Below, in pieces: positions 1 to 5,298 of a DNA stretch of 5,298 nucleotides; position 1 is the first letter of the stretch; every line of letters begins with the position of its first letter. Location of the stretch: NCBI GenBank assembly GCA_964558655.1, contig CAZLEX010000053.1, positions 1-5,298 on the forward strand, in the 5' to 3' direction. The stretch comes from RGIG6353 sp964558655. GTDB taxonomy: Bacteria > Bacillota > Clostridia > Oscillospirales > SIG627. A program made the position numbers and the translations under genes. Under the pieces are notes generated by a model. The model was not told where the DNA came from. It worked only from the letters and a program-made list of their open reading frames with translations, and did not search any database.

Positions 1-1319
1 AGTGCGATACCCATTTTTTCCTGACCCGCTTTGGTCTTCGGTTCAATGGCTACACGGATAACCGGCTCGGGAAATTCCATAGATTCAAGAATGATAGGAT
101 GAGCCTCATCACACAATGTATCACCGGTTGTAGTATTCTTGACACCGACAACTGCCGCAATATCTCCGGCATAAAGCTCATCGATATCTTCACGGTGATT
201 TGCGTGCATTTGAACAATTCGTCCAAGACGCTCTCTCGTTTGCTTAGTGGCATTGTAAACCGTCGTACCTGCTTGCACTTTACCCGAATAAACACGAACA
301 AAGCAAAGACGGCCTACGAACGGGTCCGTTGCAATTTTAAATGCAAGTGCCGAGAAAGGTTCATCGTCTGATGTTACCCTTTCGGTTTCCTCTCCCGTAT
401 TTTGATCAACACCCTTAATATGAGGAATATCAAGAGGTGAAGGCATATAATCAATAACAGCATCAAGAAGTTTCTGAACACCCTTGTTTTTATAAGATGT
501 TCCGCAAACTACCGGAACAATCTCGTTATCGATAGTTGCCTTACGAAGTGCGGCTTTGAGCTCGGATATTTCAAGCTCTTCCCCTTCCAAATATTTTTCC
601 ATAAGTGCATCATCTGTCGAAGCAATAGCCTCAACCATGCTCTCACGGTACTCGACAGCTTTATCAAGCATGTCGGCGGGGATATCTTCTTCAAGTATAT
701 CTGTACCAAGATCATTGGTATAAATATACGCTTTCATCTTCATAAGGTCAATAATACCTTTAAAATCAGCTTCGGCTCCGATAGGAAGCTGAATCGGAAC
801 GGCATTACACTTAAGACGGTCGTGCATCATTCCGACAACGCGGTAGAAATTAGCACCCATAATATCCATCTTGTTTACATATGCCATACGGGGAACCTTA
901 TATTTGTCAGCCTGACGCCATACGGTTTCTGACTGAGGCTCAACGCCTCCCTTTGCACAAAATACCGTAACCGAACCGTCAAGTACTCTGAGCGAACGCT
1001 CAACTTCAACCGTAAAGTCAACATGGCCTGGAGTATCAATGATATTAATACGGTGTTTGTTGGCTTCAACGGTTTTTGCGTCGGTATGAAAATCCGAATG
1101 TGCCCAATAGCAAGTTGTGGCTGCAGATGTAATGGTTATACCACGCTCCTGCTCCTGCTCCATCCAGTCCATTGTTGCGGCACCTTCATGAGTTTCGCCG
1201 ATTTTATGAGTTTTACCGGTATAAAAAAGTATACGCTCTGTCGTAGTTGTCTTACCTGCGTCAATATGCGCCATAATACCGATATTTCTTGTTTTCTGTA
1301 ATGAACAGCTTCTTGGCAT
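1..1319 (-). CDS. fusA: Elongation factor G (EF-G), N-terminal part; gene runs off the left edge
   Basis: EF-G is the cytoplasmic GTPase that drives tRNA-mRNA translocation on the ribosome. The 439 complete codons visible here compare with roughly 690-700 in the family, so the C-terminal third or so (most of domain III, plus IV and V) is missing. The protein begins MPRSCSLQKTRNIGIMAHID. Visible motifs are the P-loop AHIDAGKT at residues 17-24, switch I ending RGITIT at 59-64, DTPGH at 95-99, NKMD at 149-152 and the G5-region CGTSYKNKG around 272-280. Domain II starts near residue 317 with DDEPFSALAFKIATDPFVG and runs to about 420, and the visible part ends in early domain III (EPKTKAGQEKMGIA). 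The start ATG has a good Shine-Dalgarno site (AAAGGAG at 1327-1333, 7 nt spacing). The gene lies 54 nt after rpsG, as in the classical str operon. One oddity is a longer loop at residues 73-88 (see findings). Confidence 0.98.
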   Translation of the reverse strand, partial: MPRSCSLQKTRNIGIMAHIDAGKTTTTERILFYTGKTHKIGETHEGAATMDWMEQEQERGITITSAATTCYWAHSDFHTDAKTVEANKHRINIIDTPGHVDFTVEVERSLRVLDGSVTVFCAKGGVEPQSETVWRQADKYKVPRMAYVNKMDIMGANFYRVVGMMHDRLKCNAVPIQLPIGAEADFKGIIDLMKMKAYIYTNDLGTDILEEDIPADMLDKAVEYRESMVEAIASTDDALMEKYLEGEELEISELKAALRKATIDNEIVPVVCGTSYKNKGVQKLLDAVIDYMPSPLDIPHIKGVDQNTGEETERVTSDDEPFSALAFKIATDPFVGRLCFVRVYSGKVQAGTTVYNATKQTRERLGRIVQMHANHREDIDELYAGDIAAVVGVKNTTTGDTLCDEAHPIILESMEFPEPVIRVAIEPKTKAGQEKMGIA

Positions 1320-1343
1320 TTTATTTCTCCTTTCAAGTATTTT

Positions 1344-1373
1344 TTCTCAAATGTACAATAGAATATGTGAGAA
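1344..1373 (-). other. Weak inverted repeat in the rpsG-fusA gap
   Basis: Directly after the rpsG stop codon the transcript reads UUCUCA, then 18 nt, then UGAGAA. The arms form a perfect 6-bp stem with an AU-rich loop, followed by an A-run rather than a U-run, so it is not an intrinsic terminator. It lies about 11 nt upstream of the fusA Shine-Dalgarno site. It might protect the mRNA or mark a processing site, but a stem this short can arise by chance. No other feature is visible in this 54-nt gap. Confidence 0.25.
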
Positions 1374-1844
1374 TTACCACTTGAAATGAGAGAAAGCCTT
1401 ATTGGCTTCAGCCATTTTGTGTGTGTCTTCTTTTTTCTTAACAGCACTTCCCGTGTTGTTAATAGCATCAACAATTTCACCCGCAAGTCTCTCAGCCATT
1501 GTTCTCTCTCCTCTGGCTCTCGAATATGTGATAAGCCATCTGAGACCGAGCGTCTGGCGTCTTTCGGGTCTTACCTCCATAGGAACCTGATATGTTGAAC
1601 CGCCTACACGGCGTGCCTTAACTTCGAGAGTTGGCATAATGTTATCAAGTGCTTTCTGGAATGATTCAAGTGCATTTTCGCCGGTTTTTGCTTCAACAAG
1701 CTCAAATGCATCATAAACGATTGCCTGTGCAACACCCTTTTTACCATCAAGCATTATGTTGTTTACAAGTTTTGTAACGAGCTTTGAATGGTAAATAGGA
1801 TCCGGCAATACATCTCTTTTAGAAATTTGACCTCTTCTTGGCAC
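1374..1844 (-). CDS. rpsG: Small ribosomal subunit protein uS7 (S7)
   Basis: S7 is the primary 16S rRNA-binding protein of the 30S head and contacts the E site and mRNA exit region. The product from the GTG at 1844 is 156 residues, the usual bacterial length, and begins with the family signature PRRGQISKRDVLPDP. Further family landmarks are KLVNNIMLDGKK, the beta-hairpin segment VKARRVGGSTYQVP, EVRPERRQTLGLRWL and the C-terminal KKKEDTHKMAEANKAF ending in HFKW. An in-frame ATG lies six codons upstream at 1862. The resulting extra residues (MKEGSS) would be encoded by the Shine-Dalgarno site itself, and no ribosome-binding site precedes that ATG, so GTG is chosen. The gene sits 170 nt after rpsL and 54 nt before fusA, almost certainly in one transcript. 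The long upstream gap looks structured and may carry control of S7 synthesis, as is known for E. coli S7. Confidence 0.98.
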   Translation of the reverse strand: MPRRGQISKRDVLPDPIYHSKLVTKLVNNIMLDGKKGVAQAIVYDAFELVEAKTGENALESFQKALDNIMPTLEVKARRVGGSTYQVPMEVRPERRQTLGLRWLITYSRARGERTMAERLAGEIVDAINNTGSAVKKKEDTHKMAEANKAFSHFKW

Positions 1845-1852
1845 TGAACTTC

Positions 1853-1859
1853 CCTCCTT
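1853..1859 (-). promoter_or_regulatory. Shine-Dalgarno site that fixes the rpsG start
   Basis: The sequence AAGGAGG is a near-perfect anti-16S match and lies 8 nt upstream of the GTG at 1844. It overlaps the codons that would follow the upstream in-frame ATG at 1862-1860. This shows that GTG, and not that ATG, is the initiation codon. Confidence 0.9.
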
Positions 1860-1882
1860 CATAAAATGATATCAGCGGTACT

Positions 1883-1973
1883 CGGTGCAGCATCTCTGCC
1901 CCGTAAGTGCTTGAATCAAACTTCATGTATATAAATAGGCCGCAGCCTTTATTAACATCTGTTTTTCAAGCAC
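1883..1973 (-). promoter_or_regulatory. Candidate structured RNA in the rpsL-rpsG intercistronic region
   Basis: In the transcript, a long irregular hairpin spans 1973 to 1907. It is closed by a perfect 9-bp stem, GUGCUUGAA (1973-1965) with UUCAAGCAC (1915-1907). Inside, further pairings are possible in order: AAAC with GUUU, AUGU with ACAU, and AGGC with GCCU around a UGCG loop, separated by small bulges and internal loops. Three nucleotides later a compact hairpin occupies 1903-1883: arms CGGGGCAG and CUGCACCG around AGAUG, with seven pairs and one G-A mismatch. The start codon is 38 nt further on. No U-run follows, so neither hairpin is a terminator. The folding was done by eye. A role in translational control of rpsG is inferred from E. 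coli, where S7 binds the rpsL-rpsG intercistronic mRNA. I see no sequence match to that element. Confidence 0.5.
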
Positions 1974-2014
1974 AAGCTGTTTTTGTGTTCGTGCTGTCGT
2001 GTCTTAAGCAAAGC

Positions 2015-2434
2015 TTATTTCTTAGCTTTTGCCTTCTTCGCACCGTATTTTGAGCGCGATTGATTTCTGTTTGCAACACCCTGTGTATCAAGTGTTCCAC
2101 GAATGATGTGATAACGAACACCGGGAAGGTCTTTTACTCTTCCGCCGCGAATCATTACAACCGAGTGTTCCTGAATGTTATGACCGATACCGGGAATATA
2201 AGCTGTAACTTCATATCCGTTCGTAAGTCTTACTCTGGCAATTTTACGAAGAGCGGAGTTAGGCTTTTTCGGTGTCTTCGTCGTAACCTTAGTGCAAACA
2301 CCACGCTTTTGTGGAGACGGTACGCTTGTCTCAATCTGCTTAAGAGTATTCACTCCCGCCTGAAGAGCAGGTGATTTGGACTTATAAGTTACTTGAGTGC
2401 GTCCATGTCTTACCAGCTGGTTAAATGTTGGCAT
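2015..2434 (-). CDS. rpsL: Small ribosomal subunit protein uS12 (S12)
   Basis: S12 lies at the 30S shoulder beside the decoding centre and contributes to tRNA selection accuracy. The 139-residue product starts MPTFNQLVRHGR and carries the extra segment between about residues 25 and 40 that Firmicutes S12 has relative to E. coli (124 aa). Core motifs are SPQKRGVCTKV, TPKKPNSALRKIARVRLTNG, IPGIGHNIQEHSVV and RGGRVKDLPGVRYH, with a basic tail ending KAKK. The positions equivalent to E. coli K42 and K87, where streptomycin-resistance changes occur, are both the sensitive-type lysine (K56 and K101). D102 corresponds to the aspartate that RimO methylthiolates in many bacteria. The ATG at 2434 has an excellent Shine-Dalgarno site (AAGGAGG, about 6 nt upstream). 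The gene has its own upstream promoter and a structured leader, and it is followed by an unusually long gap before rpsG. Confidence 0.99.
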   Translation of the reverse strand: MPTFNQLVRHGRTQVTYKSKSPALQAGVNTLKQIETSVPSPQKRGVCTKVTTKTPKKPNSALRKIARVRLTNGYEVTAYIPGIGHNIQEHSVVMIRGGRVKDLPGVRYHIIRGTLDTQGVANRNQSRSKYGAKKAKAKK

Positions 2435-2474
2435 AATATTCCTCCTTCTTAAATTATTTATAGATACGCACTAA

Positions 2475-2530
2475 CCTGCGGATTTACTCCGCAGGCAGTC
2501 CGACTCTAACTTTTTTGTCCGAGCATACTG
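2475..2530 (-). promoter_or_regulatory. Candidate structured 5' leader of rpsL (two abutting hairpins)
   Basis: Between the promoter and the rpsL start the transcript can form two adjacent stems. The first (2530-2496) is irregular: CAGU pairs with ACUG, GCUC with GAGU (one wobble), and GAC with GUU (one wobble) around an A6 loop, with a 2x3 internal loop and a G-A mismatch. The second (2495-2475) is a perfect 8-bp hairpin, CCUGCGGA and UCCGCAGG around GUAAA. The two stems share a boundary with no unpaired base, so they could stack coaxially. No U-run follows, so this is not a simple terminator. The start codon is 40 nt downstream and the Shine-Dalgarno site is left unpaired. I infer control of S12 or operon expression. 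The 8-bp hairpin is clear from sequence, while the rest is a hand fold. Confidence 0.5.
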
Positions 2531-2556
2531 TCATTAATGCACAGATTTACTTATAT

Positions 2557-2585
2557 ATTTTACAAGATTTAGTTTTTTATGTCAA
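2557..2585 (-). promoter_or_regulatory. Sigma-A promoter for rpsL-rpsG-fusA
   Basis: The -35 box TTGACA (2585-2580) is a perfect consensus match. It is followed after exactly 17 nt by TAAAAT (2562-2557), five of six bases of the -10 consensus. The spacer is AT-rich. Transcription would start near 2551-2550 and give a leader of about 116 nt before rpsL. The promoter lies in the rpoC-rpsL gap, where no gene is visible, and it would allow the translation genes to be expressed independently of rpoBC. Readthrough from rpoBC remains possible, because no convincing terminator lies between rpoC and this promoter. Confidence 0.85.
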
Positions 2586-2660
2586 CAAAAATAACAAATC
2601 CCGCAAAATTTCGGCGTTCTGTACAAATTTAAAGCTGAAATTCAAACAAAGTTGTGAATT

Positions 2661-5298
2661 TTACCCTTGTTGTTGCGGACTTTTTTTCTTCTCAACTTCA
2701 ATATCTCGGTAAACGGACAAGCCTGTACCGGCAGGTATAAGTTTACCTATGATTACATTTTCCTTAAGACCGAGAAGCGGATCAACCTTACCCTTAATTG
2801 CAGCTTCCGTAAGGACTTTGGTAGTCTCCTGGAAAGATGCTGCCGAAAGGAATGATTCGGTTGAAAGAGAAGCTTTGGTGATACCTTGAAGTACGGGAGT
2901 GTATTCAACAGAACGAAGCTGAACTTCTCCTGCTTTGCGGCGAGCTTCAATCTGTTCATTAGCACTTTCAATTTCTCCGACATCGACCAAAGAACCAACG
3001 AGAAGTTCCGAATCTCCGGCATCTTCAATTCTTGCTTTTCTCGTCATCTGGCGTGCTATAACTTCAATATGTTTATCGCTTATATCAACGCTTTGCAAGC
3101 AATAAACTTTCTGTACTTCGCGTATAATATAACTGTAAACTTCATCAAGTCCCTGTATCCTTGCGATATCGGCAGGGCAAAGAGTTCCCTCCGTCAATCT
3201 TTGACCGTGAATGACATAATCACCGTCTTCGGCAAGTATACGGGCTGACATTGCAACAGGATAAGACTTCTCCTCACCTGTAAGGTCGTTCTTTATAATG
3301 AGTCGATTTTTCTTGGAATTATCAATAACAATCCGTCCGTCAATTTCGGCAATTACAGCAGTTTTCTTCGGACGGCGAGCTTCGAACAGTTCTTCAACTC
3401 GCGGAAGACCTTGCGTGATATCTCCTCCTGCAATTCCTCCCGTGTGGAAAGTTCTCATCGTAAGCTGTGTACCGGGTTCTCCGATAGACTGTGCGGCAAG
3501 AATACCGACTGCTTCGCCGATGTTAACAGGATCTCCGGACGCCATATCGGCACCGTAGCAGTGTGCACATACACCGTGTTTTGCACGGCAATTGAGAATT
3601 GATCGAATATGAACGCCTTTAAAAGATGCTTTTTGTTCATCAGACATCTTAGAACAAGCTTTTTCAATCGCAATCGACTGTTCTTCACCTATCAAATCAC
3701 CGTCATGTGCCAGAATTTCACCTGTTACCGGATCGGCAAAATCACCTATTATATATCTTCCGACAATTCTTATATGCAACGGTTCAATAAGTTCGTTTCC
3801 GTCACGGATTTCGGTAATCCAAGCTCCTCTTTCATCTCCGCAATCAATCTCGCGAATAATGACTTCCTGAGCAACATCAACCAGACGGCGAGTAAGATAA
3901 CCGGAATCGGCTGTACGAAGTGCGGTATCGGCAAGTCCTTTACGAGCACCTCTTGCCGCTGTGAAATATTCGAGTATATTCAAACCTTCACGGAAATTGG
4001 CTTTAATCGGAATTTCAAGAGTTCGTCCAGATGCTGTCGCCATAAGACCACGCATACCCGCAAGCTGTCTTATCTGTTTAATTGAACCTCTCGCTCCGGA
4101 ATCGGCCATCATAAATATCGGATTGAACTTATCAAGGTTATCCTGGAGGGCTTTTGCGACATCGTTGGTAGCTGTCTCCCAAGTTTTGATAACCGCTTCT
4201 CTTCTTCCGTCATCGGTAGTAAGTCCCTGACGATAAAGAGAAGTGATATAGTCGACTTTTTCGTCAGCGGCCTTAAGAATAGTTTTCTTTGCCGGCGGTA
4301 CGGTCATATCGGAAACGGAAATAGTAATTGCACCTTTCGTGGAATACTTAAATCCCATAGTTTTTATATCGTCGAGAAGTTGTGCTGTTCTCGCAATACC
4401 GCAATACTTAATCGATGCATCTATAATATTTCCGAGATCATCTTTTTTAACTACATGATTAACTTCGAGTACAAGAGCGTCTTCCGGAACAATTCTCTCA
4501 ACAAAGTGAAGATTTTGAGGAATTACACTGTTAAATATAAAGCGTCCGAGTGTACATTCAACAAGTCCCGTAACTTTTTGACCGTTGAAATCACGAGTAT
4601 CCCGTATCTTTATCTTCGCGTGCAATCCGAGATAACCGTTTTCATAAGCCATATTAGCTTCGTCAAAGTCGCGATAAACATTTCCCTCGCCTTTTTCTCC
4701 GTCTTTTTCGTAAGTGAGATAGTAAGAACCGAGTACCATATCCTGTGTAGGAACGGTAACAGCTCTTCCGTTTGCGGGCTTCAAAAGGTTGTTTGCCGAA
4801 AGCATAAGGAAGCGTGCCTCAGACTGTGCCTCGTTTGAAAGAGGTACATGGACAGGCATTTGGTCACCGTCAAAGTCTGCATTAAAAGCAGAACATACAA
4901 GCGGATGCAACTTAATCGCACGCCCTTCAACAAGAATGGGTTCAAACGCCTGAATTGACAAACGGTGAAGCGTAGGAGCACGGTTAAGCAAAACGGGATG
5001 TTCGCGAATTACAACCTCCAGAGCGTCCCAAACCTCAGTGTTTTGATGTTCAACTTTTTTCTTCGCATCTTTGATATTAGTGGATTTACCGGTTTCCACA
5101 AGTCTCTTCATTACAAAAGGCTTGAAAAGTTCAAGTGCCATTTCTTTCGGAAGACCGCATTGATAAATTTTCATTTCAGGCCCGACAACTATAACCGAAC
5201 GGCCGGAATAGTCAACACGCTTACCGAGAAGATTTTGACGGAAACGTCCCTGCTTTCCTCTGAGCATTTCTGAAAGAGACTTCAACGCACGGTTATTC
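2661..5298 (-). CDS. rpoC: DNA-directed RNA polymerase subunit beta', C-terminal part; gene enters from the right edge
   Basis: This is the beta' subunit, which forms most of the RNA polymerase active centre. The visible 878 residues begin NNRALKSLSEMLRGKQGRF, matching about E. coli residue 320 onward. The N-terminal zinc ribbon, clamp start and rudder region are therefore outside the window. Visible elements (window residue numbers) are the catalytic NADFDGD at 139-145 with Mg-binding aspartates 141, 143 and 145, the bridge helix around 443-480 (GARKGLADTAL), and the second zinc site C486, C570, C577 and C580. The trigger loop has GEPGTQLTMRTFHTGG with M614, R615 and H618, and the C-terminal block contains FQETTKVLTEAAIKGKVDPLLGLKENVI. 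There is no SI3-type insertion in the trigger loop. The reading frame is open to the window edge, and an apparent start at the TTG at 5285 is only an internal leucine codon. The gene ends in TAA at 2661, 226 nt before rpsL. Odd points are A467P and the altered bridge-helix hinge (see findings). Confidence 0.99.
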   Translation of the reverse strand, partial: NNRALKSLSEMLRGKQGRFRQNLLGKRVDYSGRSVIVVGPEMKIYQCGLPKEMALELFKPFVMKRLVETGKSTNIKDAKKKVEHQNTEVWDALEVVIREHPVLLNRAPTLHRLSIQAFEPILVEGRAIKLHPLVCSAFNADFDGDQMPVHVPLSNEAQSEARFLMLSANNLLKPANGRAVTVPTQDMVLGSYYLTYEKDGEKGEGNVYRDFDEANMAYENGYLGLHAKIKIRDTRDFNGQKVTGLVECTLGRFIFNSVIPQNLHFVERIVPEDALVLEVNHVVKKDDLGNIIDASIKYCGIARTAQLLDDIKTMGFKYSTKGAITISVSDMTVPPAKKTILKAADEKVDYITSLYRQGLTTDDGRREAVIKTWETATNDVAKALQDNLDKFNPIFMMADSGARGSIKQIRQLAGMRGLMATASGRTLEIPIKANFREGLNILEYFTAARGARKGLADTALRTADSGYLTRRLVDVAQEVIIREIDCGDERGAWITEIRDGNELIEPLHIRIVGRYIIGDFADPVTGEILAHDGDLIGEEQSIAIEKACSKMSDEQKASFKGVHIRSILNCRAKHGVCAHCYGADMASGDPVNIGEAVGILAAQSIGEPGTQLTMRTFHTGGIAGGDITQGLPRVEELFEARRPKKTAVIAEIDGRIVIDNSKKNRLIIKNDLTGEEKSYPVAMSARILAEDGDYVIHGQRLTEGTLCPADIARIQGLDEVYSYIIREVQKVYCLQSVDISDKHIEVIARQMTRKARIEDAGDSELLVGSLVDVGEIESANEQIEARRKAGEVQLRSVEYTPVLQGITKASLSTESFLSAASFQETTKVLTEAAIKGKVDPLLGLKENVIIGKLIPAGTGLSVYRDIEVEKKKSPQQQG

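Noticed and set aside
1136..1486. 116-codon minus-strand frame across the rpsG-fusA junction, and similar off-frame minus-strand frames inside fusA and rpoC
   Set aside because: It is out of frame with both confirmed genes that it overlaps, and its translation shows no recognisable family.
1867..1874. Palindrome TGATATCA upstream of rpsG
   Set aside because: An 8-bp palindrome is expected by chance at this scale, and as RNA it cannot form a hairpin of its own.
1823..1894. Short frame starting MLHRVPLISF from an ATG inside the 21-nt hairpin ahead of rpsG, and a frame starting MLIKAAAYL further upstream
   Set aside because: Neither has a credible Shine-Dalgarno site. The first overlaps the rpsG start out of frame and the second is only 11 codons long.
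1907..2014. Possible second promoter ahead of rpsG (TTGTGC and TAAAGG-like boxes)
   Set aside because: Both boxes are poor matches and they fall within the paired segments of the proposed RNA structure.
2601..2614. Possible rpoC terminator: CCG and CGG arms followed by a U-rich stretch on the minus strand
   Set aside because: Only three GC pairs plus mismatched AU pairs can form, and the following tract is broken by G and A. It is too weak to call a terminator.
3298..3558. Open plus-strand frame of 86 codons, and other plus-strand frames opposite rpoC
   Set aside because: They lie entirely antisense to well-conserved rpoC and have no family resemblance or convincing ribosome-binding site. 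They reflect codon bias of the true gene.
1..5298. CRISPR arrays, insertion sequences, tRNA or rRNA genes, toxin-antitoxin or defence genes
   Set aside because: No repeated spacer pattern, transposase-like frame, terminal repeats or RNA gene signature was seen. The window is a conserved core operon.

Overview
This window carries the rpoBC/str ribosomal-protein region of a Firmicutes genome, most likely a member of the Clostridia. All genes lie on the minus strand. In transcription order (right to left) they are rpoC (3' part, cut by the right edge), rpsL, rpsG and fusA (5' part, cut by the left edge). The assignment to Clostridia rests on the gene order, the moderately AT-rich composition, strong AGGAGG-type Shine-Dalgarno sites, a 139-residue S12 with the insertion typical of Firmicutes, an RpoC trigger loop without the gammaproteobacterial insertion, and an EF-G that reads like clostridial EF-G. 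I cannot name the genus from the sequence alone.

Layout: 5298-2661 encodes the RNA polymerase beta' subunit from about E. coli residue 320 to its stop. It includes the NADFDGD catalytic loop, bridge helix, the second zinc site and the trigger loop. A 226-nt gap follows. It holds a near-consensus sigma-A promoter (TTGACA, 17 nt, TAAAAT) and an approximately 116-nt leader with two abutting hairpins ahead of rpsL (2434-2015). A second long gap of 170 nt separates rpsL from rpsG. It can fold into a long irregular hairpin followed by a compact 21-nt hairpin. rpsG (1844-1374) starts at GTG. A 54-nt gap then leads to fusA (1319 to the left edge). I see no tRNA, rRNA, mobile element or CRISPR array, and no plus-strand gene.

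How it works together: beta' is the catalytic subunit of transcription. S12 and S7 are 30S ribosomal proteins at the decoding centre/shoulder and the head, and EF-G is the translocase. The internal promoter means rpsL-rpsG-fusA (and probably tuf beyond the left edge) can be transcribed separately from rpoBC. The two structured gaps are plausible sites of post-transcriptional control of S12 and S7. The L7Ae-family gene that often sits between rpoC and rpsL in Firmicutes is absent.

The coding content is ordinary core housekeeping. The items most worth a second look are the two structured untranslated regions, which resemble each other in layout, two unusual substitutions near the RNA polymerase active site, and a short insertion in the EF-G GTPase domain. 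I found no evidence for an exotic new system.
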